A DNA stretch of 64,000 nt from Streptomyces sp. NBC_01210. GTDB taxonomy: Bacteria > Actinomycetota > Actinomycetes > Streptomycetales > Streptomycetaceae. The number at the start of each line of letters is the position of its first letter. Positions within the stretch are counted from its first letter, which is position 1. Under the pieces are notes generated by a model. That model ran no database searches and had not been told where the DNA came from. It saw only the letters and a program-made list of their open reading frames with translations. The stretch spans positions 8,494,001 through 8,558,000 of the forward strand of contig NZ_CP108549.1 of assembly GCF_036010325.1 (NCBI RefSeq), read 5' to 3'. The position numbers were made by a program, and so were the translations under genes. Positions 1-7,740 of this stretch are shown here, one piece after another.

Positions 1-370
1 CCAGGTCGGCGTCGATGCCCAGCTGGGCACAGAGAGTCGCTGTCCGCTCGACCGCGTCCTGCTGCGAGAGCGCATACAAACCGGCGTTGTCGGCGCCGTG
101 CTTCGCCTCCAGCCGCGCATATGCCAGACCGTGCAGGGACGTCAGTTTGGCTGTGGTGTATCCGGTCACTCCGGCGGCGATCCGGTCCGCCTCCAGGACG
201 ACGACGTCCAGGCCCGCCCGGACCAGTTCCCATGCGGTGCACAGGCCGGCGATGCCCCCGCCGATGACGGCGACTTCGGCGGTCAGGTCCGTGCCGGCGG
301 GTGGGTAGCCGGTACCGGGGGTGGTGACCATCCAGTACGACTCGTCGATTGTCGGGCGCTCCGCAGCCAT
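1..370 (-). CDS. FAD-dependent oxidoreductase, N-terminal part (runs off window)
   Basis: Reading leftward from an ATG at 370 the frame stays open to the window edge, giving about 123 residues. Around residue 35 there is a dinucleotide-binding fold with VIGGGIAGL (GxGxxG) followed by an acidic strand end, VVVLEADRI, which binds FAD ribose in the DAO/GMC-like oxidoreductase fold. The stretch GVTGYTTAKLTSLHG is typical of actinobacterial DAO-family oxidoreductases, some of which carry a C-terminal Rieske [2Fe-2S] domain. That part lies outside the window, so neither the Rieske domain nor the substrate can be judged. Cytoplasmic; no signal peptide. Confidence 0.85.
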   Translation of the reverse strand, partial: MAAERPTIDESYWMVTTPGTGYPPAGTDLTAEVAVIGGGIAGLCTAWELVRAGLDVVVLEADRIAAGVTGYTTAKLTSLHGLAYARLEAKHGADNAGLYALSQQDAVERTATLCAQLGIDADL

Positions 371-467
371 GATTGCCGACTTCCCTTTCTGCCCTTTGGC
401 CAACGGCGTCGCGCGCGAACGCACTTCCATCGGCCCAGTGCGCCGAGGGCGCGACGTACGGCACCAA

Positions 468-713
468 TCACTCGGTCCTCGCGCGGGCGCCTTCCCGTGT
501 CCTGCCGGGCGCCACAGGGCGGTCGGAATGGCGCTTCAGGTACTCGGCTTCAAGTTCCGTCATGCGGATGCTGTGCGCTACCAGCGCGTTCTGTGAGCCG
601 TGCAGCAACGTGTCGTGCCGCGTGCGGTGAATGGTTTCCAGCTCCCGCAGTAGCTGCTGGTCGTCGAGATCTCCCGGCCCCACACCCCTGTGCCTGCCTC
701 CAGCGTCGCTCAT
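468..713 (-). CDS. DUF6158 family small protein
   Basis: An 81-residue soluble protein with the DUF6158 pattern: DLDDQQLLRELETIHRTRHD, then HGSQNALVAHSIRMTELEAEYLKRH. It is mostly helical and charged, and its function is unknown. I chose the ATG at 713 because GGAAGG lies about seven bases upstream; an in-frame start 21 bases further out lacks such a site. It stands alone, with the oxidoreductase gene downstream on the same strand. The family is common in Streptomyces and often lies near stress genes; that association is background knowledge, not seen here. Confidence 0.8.
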   Translation of the reverse strand: MSDAGGRHRGVGPGDLDDQQLLRELETIHRTRHDTLLHGSQNALVAHSIRMTELEAEYLKRHSDRPVAPGRTREGARARTE

Positions 714-1010
714 CGGACTTCCTTCCGTCTGCACTTCGTTCAGTACCTGCTACCCGCTGGGGAAGCAACTACGTAATGCCGTCGATTCGGGCAGGGGGCG
801 CGGGGGCGGCAGCGCTCCAGTTGCTGCGTTGCGTCGCCCGCCGGAGCTTCTCTTCCACTCTGGCCCCATGGACAGGCTTTGGCACGCGAGCCGACACGGG
901 ACCGCGATGGTCGCTGGACGAGTACGGTGCATTTGGTGAGGATCTACTCGTAGGCCCAGCCCGGTGACCGGGGTACCCCGGCCGACCTGCGGCCGGCCGG
1001 AGGCAGCGCT

Positions 1011-1640
1011 GTGGAGGGCGGACGCGTGCAGCAACAGAGCGCAGAGGTGCGGGGCAGTGCCTGGCCACTCCCGCCGGATCGCACTCAGGCGATCCTGGAA
1101 GCCACCAAGCATGTGGCCGCCACACTCAAGAGCGGCGGGCACTCGTTCGCTCTGGCCGGCAGTGTGGCCGCCTACGCTCACGGCGTGCCGGTCAGCCTCC
1201 AGCACGACGCCGACTTCTGCATTCTGCGCGAAGACGCGGCGGTGGTGTCCGAGGCGCTGGAGAACGCTGAGGTCGAGGTGCGTACCCCGCCGGAGGACTG
1301 GCTGATCAAGGCCCGCAGCCATGGCGAGGAAATCGACCTGATCTTCGAGCTGGCACAACAGCCGGTGACTCCAGAGCTGCTCGGCCGGGCCGAGACCCTG
1401 CCGGTGGACTCGGTGCGCATGCCTGTGCTGTCGCCCACCGACCTCGTCAGTAGTCTGCTCGCCGCCTTCTCCGAGCATCACTGTGACTTCGGAGCCGTAC
1501 TCCCCATCGCCCGGGGCCTCCGCGAGAAGATCGACTGGGACCGAGTGCGCCGCGAACACCGGGATTCGCCGATGCCCGAGGCGTTTCTCTACCTCCTCGA
1601 GCTTCTGGAGATCATCCAAAAGCGGGAGGCAAAGCCATGA
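1011..1640 (+). CDS. Nucleotidyltransferase-fold protein
   Basis: A 209-residue protein resembling the minimal nucleotidyltransferase family. After a helix it has FALAGSVAAYAHG, then DADFCILRED, in the position of the paired catalytic acidic residues, and later EEIDLIFEL, another acidic strand. Its substrate is unknown. The GTG at 1011 has GGAGG seven bases upstream; a GTG at 1026 is nearly as good. Its stop overlaps the next start by four bases (ATGA), so it is probably translated together with the BON and metallophosphoesterase genes. The family includes resistance enzymes and toxin-antitoxin partners, but no partner toxin is visible. Confidence 0.75.
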   Translation: MEGGRVQQQSAEVRGSAWPLPPDRTQAILEATKHVAATLKSGGHSFALAGSVAAYAHGVPVSLQHDADFCILREDAAVVSEALENAEVEVRTPPEDWLIKARSHGEEIDLIFELAQQPVTPELLGRAETLPVDSVRMPVLSPTDLVSSLLAAFSEHHCDFGAVLPIARGLREKIDWDRVRREHRDSPMPEAFLYLLELLEIIQKREAKP

Positions 1641-1891
1641 CTCATGGCGACACCGCCGAGTACCGCATCGCACACCTGAGGGACCGGCTGGCGAGCGGCC
1701 CGACCGCGGAGATGGGTGTACGGATCGAGTTGCGCGGCGACACCGTCCTGCTGTCCGGCACAGTCTCGAGCCCCGAATGCCGGGACGAGATTCTGCGTGT
1801 CGCGCGAGAGGTGCTCCAGGGGCTCTCGTTGCGGGAGGACTTGGTGGTGGTGTCCACGACCGCACCCGACCATCCTGAGGAGCTCTCGTGA
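1637..1891 (+). CDS. BON-domain protein
   Basis: An 84-residue protein consisting of little more than one BON domain: a helix (EYRIAHLRDRLA), then strand-turn-strand IELRGDTVLLSGTVSS, a second helix around residues 50-62 and a last strand LVVVSTT. BON domains often bind phospholipid or act as an association module. There is no signal peptide, so it is cytoplasmic unless a partner carries it elsewhere. It overlaps the gene before and the gene after by four bases each, and so forms the middle of a tightly coupled three-gene operon. Confidence 0.8.
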   Translation: MTHGDTAEYRIAHLRDRLASGPTAEMGVRIELRGDTVLLSGTVSSPECRDEILRVAREVLQGLSLREDLVVVSTTAPDHPEELS

Positions 1892-2670
1892 TCCGAGTAG
1901 CGGCAGTCGGCGACATCCACATGGGACGCGACAGTGCGGGGACGCTCCGGCCGGCCTTCGACACTCTGGGCGAGTGCGCCGACGTGCTACTGCTCGCCGG
2001 TGATCTGACCCGGCACGGGACGGTCGACGAGGCCGAGGTGGTCGCCGGGGAGGTGGCCGGCCTGGACGTGCCGGTGGTGGCGGTTCTCGGCAACCATGAC
2101 TACAACAACGACCAGCAGGCCGAGGTGACGGCGCTGCTCGGTGGGGCCGGAGTGACCGTTCTGGAGAGCGAAAGCGCCGTGCTGGACGTCGGCGGCGTGC
2201 GGGTGGGGGTTGCCGGTACGAAGGGTTTCGGCGGCGGGTTCGCCGGACGCAGCGGCGGCGAGTTCGGCGAGCCCGAGATGAAAGCGTTCATGCGTCGCAG
2301 CAGGCTTTGCGCTGACGGCCTTCGACGGTCGCTGGAGGAGCTCAAGGAGCGCAACTGCGCCGTACGGATCGCGCTGACGCATTTCGCACCCGTCCCGGAC
2401 ACCCTTGCTGGGGAGCCGCCGGAGATCTTTCCCTTCCTGGGCAGTTACCTACTGGCCGAGGCCGTGGACGAAGCCGGAGCCGACCTTGCTGTGCACGGCC
2501 ATGCGCACCTGGGCAGCGAGCACGGGATGACCAGCGGTGGGGTGCGCGTGCGCAATGTCGCCCAGCCGGTGATCGGACGCGCCTTCGCCGTCTACCACCT
2601 GCCCGTGCACGCGGGCCGAGACGGCGCGGCGGGCTCGGCGGGCAGGCCGGACACCGCCATGTTCGGCTGA
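1888..2670 (+). CDS. Calcineurin-like metallophosphoesterase
   Basis: A 260-residue enzyme with the full metallophosphoesterase motif series: GDIHMG (residues 8-13), GDLTRHG (38-44), GNHDY (68-72) and a late HGHAHLG, which together hold a dinuclear metal centre. The closest general type is cytoplasmic phosphodiesterases; nucleotide, protein phosphate or other phosphoesters are all possible substrates. It ends a three-gene operon (nucleotidyltransferase, BON, phosphoesterase) joined by ATGA overlaps. That arrangement suggests a shared job in nucleotide modification and removal, but this is an inference from context. Confidence 0.88.
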   Translation: MIRVAAVGDIHMGRDSAGTLRPAFDTLGECADVLLLAGDLTRHGTVDEAEVVAGEVAGLDVPVVAVLGNHDYNNDQQAEVTALLGGAGVTVLESESAVLDVGGVRVGVAGTKGFGGGFAGRSGGEFGEPEMKAFMRRSRLCADGLRRSLEELKERNCAVRIALTHFAPVPDTLAGEPPEIFPFLGSYLLAEAVDEAGADLAVHGHAHLGSEHGMTSGGVRVRNVAQPVIGRAFAVYHLPVHAGRDGAAGSAGRPDTAMFG

Positions 2671-2690
2671 GACAGCACCAAGAAGGCGTG

Positions 2691-3182
2691 TCATGCGTGC
2701 CGGAATGTGGTTCTCGCCTTCTGGAGGCGCAGCTCCTCGAGCGTTCGCAGCTGATGGCCCGCACGCTCGAGGAGGGTGTCCAGCTTCTGCGACTCCAACC
2801 GCGGCTCGCTGTCAGCCAGCAGCCGCAGCGTCTTCCATGCCGCCGCCTTGCCCTCCACACCCAGTCGCAGTATCTCCAGCTCCAGCAGGGAGCTGAGCGG
2901 CGAACGACGCACAAGGCGGCCGTTGGTCTTGAGGCGGGCGGCCTTTTCGGCCAGCCAGCCCGCAACGACCTTGTGACGGCGGACCGGGAGGTCGAGCCTG
3001 CTCATGATCTCCAGCAGAGCCGAACGGTCCTGAGCAATCTCTGCCGCAATGGCCTCCAAGGTCGAAGAGACTGCCGGATCCTCGTGGGTTTTCGCCATGC
3101 GACGGGCCAGATCGGTGCCGGCGAAAGAACCCGCAAGATGGTCGTTGAGGTAGATGCCGAGCAGGTGCGATCGTTCGTCCAC
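2691..3182 (-). CDS. Helical protein of unknown function
   Basis: A 163-residue, strongly helical, charged protein beginning MDERSHLLGIYLNDHLAG. It contains TDLARRMAKTHED, DRSALLEIMSRLDLP and AAWKTLRLLADSEPRLE, and resembles Streptomyces hypothetical proteins in which helix pairs look like the DUF892/ferritin-like bundle class; I cannot assign a family. The GTG at 3182 has GGAGGGAGG a few bases upstream. A longer in-frame extension upstream is rich in Arg/His/Ser and looks non-coding. It converges on the phosphoesterase gene with a 20-base gap. Confidence 0.75.
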   Translation of the reverse strand: MDERSHLLGIYLNDHLAGSFAGTDLARRMAKTHEDPAVSSTLEAIAAEIAQDRSALLEIMSRLDLPVRRHKVVAGWLAEKAARLKTNGRLVRRSPLSSLLELEILRLGVEGKAAAWKTLRLLADSEPRLESQKLDTLLERAGHQLRTLEELRLQKARTTFRHA

Positions 3183-3436
3183 GACGTTCCTCCCTCCTTG
3201 CGTATTCACGTCCGGGATGCCGGCGTCCGCGTCGACGGCACGCTCTGCGGGGGGCGTAGTCGTGTTGATCGCTGCGACGAGAGCCGGGACCGAGCATCGC
3301 CGCTCCGGAGAGCAGCACGCCGCAATCAGGCTGGTATCTGGGTAACCCTGGTGGCGAATGTGGCACCGGGCCGTACTCGCTGCCAGATGCCCTCGGTTAC
3401 GGGGACTACGCGAGCGCCCCCCATAAGCGCGGTCCT

Positions 3437-3592
3437 CTACCAATAGTGTCGCCGCCCGCCGACCGCGTGCCCGACCGACCCCAGGATCCAGAAGATTGCC
3501 CCGATCACGACCAGGATGATCCCGATGGTCCAAAGGATACTGATACCGGCCACGAACCCGATGACGAGCAGAATGACGCCAAGAGTGATCAC
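3437..3592 (-). CDS. Small two-helix membrane protein (DUF6131-like)
   Basis: A 51-residue protein that is nearly all membrane: residues 2-17 (ITLGVILLVIGFVAGI) and about 20-40 (WTIGIILVVIGAIFWILG), then a short basic tail ending HAVGGRRHYW. It matches the small hydrophobic DUF6131-type proteins of actinobacteria, of unknown function. The GTG at 3592 follows GGGAGG by five bases. It points away from gas-vesicle cluster 1; the shared 220-base intergenic region probably holds promoters for both. Confidence 0.75.
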   Translation of the reverse strand: MITLGVILLVIGFVAGISILWTIGIILVVIGAIFWILGSVGHAVGGRRHYW

Positions 3593-3813
3593 GGTGACCT
3601 CCCGATTCGCCTAAAGATCTCCAAATCACTCTGCTCCTCGGCTGTCAAGGCGGCAACCGCTCCCGGATCCGACAGCCGCGCGCTACGCGACCCGTGCATG
3701 ACCCTCCCTGCAACCGCGTGGCAGGCCCCCCGGTGCACGCACGGGGGCGCAGCGGCCACGCCGACGGCTCAGCACAAGATGCGCCGTTCCTGTTAGCGAT
3801 GAGACTTGTTGCT

Positions 3814-4134
3814 ATGGCAGAACAGCGGCGCACGCGGGAGCGGCCCTCGGCAAAGACGTCGGGCCGACGAGCCTCCTCCACCCGGGGGCCGGAGCAAGCT
3901 GGCCGCGATGCGTGCCAGCGGCTGGAGGGGCTGATCAGCCATCCCATAGAGGGCGTGTCGGCAGTACGACACACGGACGACGGATGGTGCGTCGTCGTTG
4001 ACGTCCTTGAGGTGGCTCGAATTCCGGACACAACGAGCTTGCTCGCCTCGTACGAGGTGCAACTCGATCAGGGCGGCGAGCTCTTGGAGTACCGCAGGGT
4101 CCGCCGCTATCGAAGGGGCTCCGCCGACGAGTGA
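3814..4134 (+). CDS. gvpO: Gas vesicle protein GvpO (cluster 1)
   Basis: GvpO, first gene of gas-vesicle cluster 1. The conserved core starts near residue 30: LEGLISHPIEGVSAV, then DDGWCVVVDVLEVARIPDT, TTSLLASYEV and YRRVRRYRRG. GvpO is needed for gas-vesicle formation in haloarchaea and actinobacteria, probably in assembly or regulation rather than as bulk shell. The start is uncertain: ATG at 3814 gives 106 residues, an ATG at 3799 adds five, and neither has a clear Shine-Dalgarno site, so a short-leader or leaderless message is possible. The basic N-terminus (RRTRERPSAKTSGRR) is unlike that of the second copy at 20.9 kb. Confidence 0.9.
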   Translation: MAEQRRTRERPSAKTSGRRASSTRGPEQAGRDACQRLEGLISHPIEGVSAVRHTDDGWCVVVDVLEVARIPDTTSLLASYEVQLDQGGELLEYRRVRRYRRGSADE

Positions 4135-4168
4135 TCTGCGCTGCCCGACCAGCTGAGAGGACGCACCC

Positions 4169-4642
4169 ATGCCCACAACCGTGTACTCCGACGAGGTTGC
4201 GTGCCCGCCACGCGCCGGCACGTTGTACGACGTGCTGGAACTCATCCTGGACCGGGGCATGGTTATCGACGTGTTCGTCCGGGTCTCCCTGGTGGGCATC
4301 GAGATCCTCAAGATAGACGCGCGCATCGTCGTCGCCAGCGTCGACACCTATCTGCGGTTTGCCGAAGCGTGCGGCCGACTGGACCTGGAGCGCGACTCGC
4401 GCAGCACCACCGTCCCGGAGCTGTTCGGTGGCGGTGCGGCCAAGTCCGTCGGCAAGCGCAAGGTGAGGAAGGCCGCGGAATCCGTGGGTGACACCGTGCG
4501 CAAGGCGGTCGGAGGCCGTGACGACGATGAGTCCGATGAGTCCGATGAGTCCGATGAGGCCGACGAGGAGCAGCAGGAGCGGCCGCGTCGACGCGCGCCT
4601 GCCGGCAGCGGGGCCCGTCGACGCCGACGCGTGGAGGCATGA
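4169..4642 (+). CDS. gvpA: Gas vesicle shell protein GvpA (cluster 1), tail-extended
   Basis: GvpA forms the ribbed, gas-permeable shell. The family core is at about residues 17-75: LYDVLELILDRGMVIDVFVR, SLVGIEILKIDARIVVASVD, TYLRFAEACGRLDL. Classical cyanobacterial GvpA ends near residue 71, but this protein runs on to 157 with a tail that is first basic (KSVGKRKVRKAAES), then acidic with a triple DES repeat, then very basic (RRRRRVEA). The core is almost identical to that of the copy at 21.3 kb while the tails differ. It lies 34 bases after gvpO and 3 bases before gvpF. Confidence 0.95.
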   Translation: MPTTVYSDEVACPPRAGTLYDVLELILDRGMVIDVFVRVSLVGIEILKIDARIVVASVDTYLRFAEACGRLDLERDSRSTTVPELFGGGAAKSVGKRKVRKAAESVGDTVRKAVGGRDDDESDESDESDEADEEQQERPRRRAPAGSGARRRRRVEA

Positions 4643-4645
4643 CCG

Positions 4646-5392
4646 GTGACGAACAATGGTGTGTACGTCTACGCGATCATCCGGACCGGAAAACCGCTGC
4701 CGACGGGCGCTTGCGGCGTGGGCAGCCCGCCTGCCTCCTTGAGAGTGGTCCGGCAGGGGCGTGTCACCGCCGTCGTCAGCGATGCGCCCCCGCAGCTGCG
4801 TGCACGCCGTCGCGATCTGCTCGCACACCAGGATCTCCTGATGCGCCTGGCTGACGGCGGACCGGTGCTGCCCATGCGCTTCGGAATGGTTGCACCGGAC
4901 GAGGAGACCGTGCGCAAGCAACTGGCAGTCGTCGAGACGCGCCACATCGCGGCGTTGGAGCACGTCGACGGCGGGGTCGAGGTGAACATCAAGGCACTTT
5001 CGGCCGAGAACGGGTTGGCCGCCCTCGTGGCTGAGGACAGGAACATCCGGCGGCTGCGCGAGGACGTACGTCGCCGTCCCGGATACGACGCCACGCTCCG
5101 GCTGGGTGAAGCCGTGGCTGTGGCGCTGTCCCGCAGAGCGGCCGAGGCCGGCCAGCGTCTGGTGCGCGAGCTCACGCCCATGGCTCGCGCGGCAGCAGCG
5201 GGACCGGAAGTTCAGGGGTGCGCTCTCAACGTGTCCTTCCTCGTCAACCGGAGCGACAGCGACGACTTCCTAACAACGGCGGAGCGGTTTGCTGATGCCC
5301 ACCGTGAACGCGTCGAGCTTCGCATTGCGGGCCCTCTGCCGTGCTACAGCTTCGTCGCCGCAGAGGGCGCTCCCACGCCGACTGGAGCATGA
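4646..5392 (+). CDS. gvpF: Gas vesicle protein GvpF (GvpL/GvpF family, cluster 1)
   Basis: A 248-residue GvpL/GvpF-family assembly protein. The N-terminal strand GVYVYAIIRTG and the motif RRRDLLAHQDLLMRLADGGP, then VLPMRFGMV and VEVNIKAL, are characteristic, as is the C-terminal NVSFLVNRSDSDDF leading to GPLPCYSFV. GvpF binds GvpA and is the one accessory factor found inside the shell in haloarchaea, acting in early assembly. The GTG start lies three bases after the gvpA stop. The copy at 21.7 kb matches over the whole length. Confidence 0.93.
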   Translation: MTNNGVYVYAIIRTGKPLPTGACGVGSPPASLRVVRQGRVTAVVSDAPPQLRARRRDLLAHQDLLMRLADGGPVLPMRFGMVAPDEETVRKQLAVVETRHIAALEHVDGGVEVNIKALSAENGLAALVAEDRNIRRLREDVRRRPGYDATLRLGEAVAVALSRRAAEAGQRLVRELTPMARAAAAGPEVQGCALNVSFLVNRSDSDDFLTTAERFADAHRERVELRIAGPLPCYSFVAAEGAPTPTGA

Positions 5393-5393
5393 C

Positions 5394-5642
5394 ATGGGAC
5401 TCCTTACGGGACTGCTCACATTCCCTCTCGCGCCGGTCCGCGGAGTGATCTGGGTAGCGGAGAAAGTCAATGAAGCTGCCGATCGCCAGCTGCATGACCC
5501 CGCCGTACTGCGCGCCCAACTGGTCGCGCTGAATCAGGAGCTCGAAGACGGAAACATCAGTCAAGAGGAGTTCGAGCGGGAAGAGGAGCGGCTGCTCGAC
5601 CGACTCCATGAAGCGTCATGCGCGCGGAATGAACGAAGGTGA
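5394..5642 (+). CDS. gvpG: Gas vesicle protein GvpG (cluster 1)
   Basis: An 82-residue GvpG. It begins MGLLTGLLTFPLAPVRGV, continues IWVAEKVNEAADRQLHDP and ends in a charged helix (EDGNISQEEFEREEERLLDR). GvpG is a small accessory protein that binds other assembly factors (GvpF/L class). Its ATG lies one base after the gvpF stop, so the two are translationally coupled. I preferred this start to one inside gvpF because GvpG proteins begin with this hydrophobic segment. Confidence 0.92.
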   Translation: MGLLTGLLTFPLAPVRGVIWVAEKVNEAADRQLHDPAVLRAQLVALNQELEDGNISQEEFEREEERLLDRLHEASCARNERR

Positions 5643-5649
5643 CTAACCC

Positions 5650-6747
5650 ATGGACGAGCAAACCAAGTTGGCCCTCGCCGTGTCAATCGTGGCCGGCTAC
5701 GTGCTGGGCCGCACCAAGAAAGGCCGACTGGCTCTCACCGTGGCGACGTATGTCGCGGGCAGGCGATTCGGGCTCGAACCGCGTCAGCTCGCCGCTGAAG
5801 GGATGCGCAGGCTGGGCGAGGTCCCACAATTCGCCGAGCTGCAGGAGAAGTTGAAGGGGGAAGTCCTCGACGCTGGCCGTAAGGCGGTGACAGCTACAGC
5901 GAACCGAGGGATGAGCTCGCTGGCTGACGCGATCAGTGACCGTACAGCGCGTCTCGGCGAGAGAGAGGAAGAGGAAGAGGAGGAGCCGGAGGAGGAGTAC
6001 GAGGAGGAGGAAGAGCCGGAGGAGGAAGAAGAGGAGGAGCCGGAGGAGGAGTACGAGGAGCCGGAAGAGGAGGAGCCGGAAGAGGAAGAAGAGGAGGAGC
6101 CGGAGGAGTACGAGGACGAAGAAGAGGAAGAGCCGGAAGAGGAAGAAGAGGAGGAGCCGGAAGAGGAGGAAGAGCCGGAAGAGGAGGAGCCGGAAGAGGA
6201 GGAAGAACCGGAAGAGGAGGAGCCGGAAGAGGAAGAAGAGGAGGAGCCGGAGGAGGTAAGTCCGCGACGCCGCCGCAGTGAGAGGCCCCGAGGGCGCTCC
6301 ACGAGGGCCGCAGGCAGGAAGGCGGCTCCGGCGAAGAAGGCCGCGGCGAAGAAGGCGGCTCCGGCGAAGAAGGCAGCCCCGGCGAAGAAGGCCGCGGCGA
6401 AGAAGGCGACCCCGGCCAAGAAGGCCGCGGCGAGGAAGGCGACCCCGGCGAAGAAGGCAGCCCCAGCCAAGAAGAGCGCGGCGAAGAAGGCGGCCCCCGC
6501 CAAAAAGGCCCCGGCGAAGAAGGCAGCCCCAGCCAAGAAGAGCGCGGCGAAGAAGACGGCTCCCGCCAAGAAGAGCGCGGCGAAGAAGACGGCTCCCGCC
6601 AAGAAGAGCGCGGCCAAGAAGACGGCTCCCGCCAAGAAGAGCGCGGCCAAGAAGACGGCTCCCGCCAAGAAGAGCGCGGCCAAGAAGACGACGTCATCGC
6701 GGCGCGCCGCCAAGAAGACAACCAACCGCGCCGATCGCCGGAGGTAG
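5650..6747 (+). CDS. gvpY: Gas vesicle protein GvpY (cluster 1) with giant acidic and basic blocks
   Basis: A 365-residue GvpY. Residues 1-95 resemble the copy at 22.7 kb: [45 protein letters not shown]. After that comes an unbroken Glu-rich block (about residues 101-202, built of PEEEEE and EEYEE units), then a switch at about residue 205 to a histone-H1-like Lys/Ala/Pro block ([11 protein letters not shown] units) to the end. The counterpart in cluster 2 is only 195 residues, with much shorter versions of both blocks. GvpY is known only from actinobacterial clusters and has no established function. The two blocks suggest a disordered polyampholyte that could bind the charged tails of GvpA or GvpZ, or nucleic acid; that is inference. 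Confidence 0.9.
   Translation: MDEQTKLALAVSIVAGYVLGRTKKGRLALTVATYVAGRRFGLEPRQLAAEGMRRLGEVPQFAELQEKLKGEVLDAGRKAVTATANRGMSSLADAISDRTARLGEREEEEEEEPEEEYEEEEEPEEEEEEEPEEEYEEPEEEEPEEEEEEEPEEYEDEEEEEPEEEEEEEPEEEEEPEEEEPEEEEEPEEEEPEEEEEEEPEEVSPRRRRSERPRGRSTRAAGRKAAPAKKAAAKKAAPAKKAAPAKKAAAKKATPAKKAAARKATPAKKAAPAKKSAAKKAAPAKKAPAKKAAPAKKSAAKKTAPAKKSAAKKTAPAKKSAAKKTAPAKKSAAKKTAPAKKSAAKKTTSSRRAAKKTTNRADRRR
5966..6255 (+). repeat. GAG/GAA/GCC purine-rich coding repeat inside gvpY1
   Basis: About 290 bases almost entirely of GAG, GAA and GCC/GGA triplets in imperfect units of the form gaggaggagccggaagag. They encode Glu with regular Pro and occasional Tyr. The purine bias on the coding strand is extreme and makes long misleading Ser/Gly-rich open frames on the opposite strand. 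Such a tract is prone to slippage length change. Confidence 0.9.
6541..6672 (+). repeat. 33-bp tandem repeat inside gvpY1
   Basis: Four near-identical 33-base copies begin at 6541, 6574, 6607 and 6640, with a partial fifth at 6673. Each encodes the 11-residue unit [11 protein letters not shown]. Copies differ mainly by one g/c change (gcggcg against gcggcc). Upstream, from 6320, looser AAPAKK units continue. The unit length is a multiple of three, so copy-number changes would preserve the frame. Confidence 0.92.
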
Positions 6748-6753
6748 CCAACC

Positions 6754-7731
6754 ATGGCCAGGACGAAAAGAGACGAGCCCGAGGCAGAAGAGTCGGGTAT
6801 CGACCGTCTCCGCGAAGAGCTGTCGAACTTCCTCAGCGCACAGATGGGGCACCTTGCTGAGAAGGCAGGCGACAAGCTCACCGACGTCACAGACCGGCTT
6901 ACCGATGTCGCCGAGAACGGTGGGTCTCTCATGCCTGCGCTCGGCTCCATCATGCAGGGAGAGTCGCCGCTGAAGGCCTTTGTCACCCAGAAGGCAAAGG
7001 GCATCAAGGACAACGTCGTGGACAAAGCCAAAGACGCCCTGGGTGGAGGCAAGAAGAAGGGCAAGGGCAGCGGCGGCAAGTCCATGAACATCATCGAAGT
7101 CCTCGATGTGGGAGTGCCCCTACGTACCGCCTACGACTACTGGACGCAGTACGACCAGTTCAGCAGTTTCACCAAGGGGGTCCGGGACGTCTCGATGAGC
7201 GACGAGATGACCAGTGACTGGAAGGTCAAGGTCGGGCCTTCCTCGCGGAGCTTCAAAGCGACCGTGCAAGAGCAGATTCCCGACGACCGCATCGTATGGA
7301 CCTCCGAGGGCCCCAAGGGCACCACCCGCGGTGCCGTCAGTTTCCATGAGCTGGCGCCGACTCTGACCCGCATCGTCCTGGTCGTGGAGTACTACCCCTC
7401 CGGGTTCTTCGAGAAGACCGGCAACCTGTGGCGCGCGCAGGGTCGCCGGTTGCGACTGGACTTCAAACACTTCCAGCGGTACGTCACCCTCACCGACGAG
7501 GAGCCCGAAGGCTGGCGCGGCGAAATCCGTGACGGCGAGGTTGTCGTGTCCCATGAAGAGGCCATGGAGGAGGAAGAAGCAGCTGATGAAGAGGCCGAGG
7601 ACACGGAGGAAGACGAGGGAGACGAGGAAGACGGCGGCTACGAGGGAGACGAGGGAGACGAGGGAGACGAGGACGGTGAGTGGGAGGAGGAAGAGGAAGA
7701 GGAACCTGACGACGAGGAGAGAGAGGAATGA
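6754..7731 (+). CDS. gvpZ: Gas vesicle protein GvpZ: SRPBCC domain with acidic tail (cluster 1)
   Basis: A 325-residue protein. The N-terminal 100 residues are helical (RLREELSNFLSAQMGHLAEK) and end in a Lys/Gly-rich linker. About residues 112-250 form a START/SRPBCC-like helix-grip domain: IIEVLDVGVPLRTAYDYWTQ, FTKGVRDVSMSD, RIVWTSEGPKG, VEYYPSGFFEK, LWRAQGRRLRLDF. The last 60 residues are nearly all Glu/Asp/Gly. SRPBCC domains bind hydrophobic ligands in a deep pocket. GvpZ is an actinobacterial gas-vesicle cluster protein of unknown role. It begins six bases after gvpY. Confidence 0.9.
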   Translation: MARTKRDEPEAEESGIDRLREELSNFLSAQMGHLAEKAGDKLTDVTDRLTDVAENGGSLMPALGSIMQGESPLKAFVTQKAKGIKDNVVDKAKDALGGGKKKGKGSGGKSMNIIEVLDVGVPLRTAYDYWTQYDQFSSFTKGVRDVSMSDEMTSDWKVKVGPSSRSFKATVQEQIPDDRIVWTSEGPKGTTRGAVSFHELAPTLTRIVLVVEYYPSGFFEKTGNLWRAQGRRLRLDFKHFQRYVTLTDEEPEGWRGEIRDGEVVVSHEEAMEEEEAADEEAEDTEEDEGDEEDGGYEGDEGDEGDEDGEWEEEEEEEPDDEEREE

Positions 7732-7740
7732 GGCGGCCAC

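Noticed and set aside
5966..6672. Regular repeats that could suggest a CRISPR array
   Set aside because: They lie in frame inside gvpY1, are contiguous without spacers and encode regular protein units.
5784..7094. A 436-residue Ser/Gly/Phe-Ala-rich frame on the minus strand opposite gvpY1
   Set aside because: It is the mirror of the GAG and AAG triplet tracts, has no family resemblance, and overlaps two well-supported genes.
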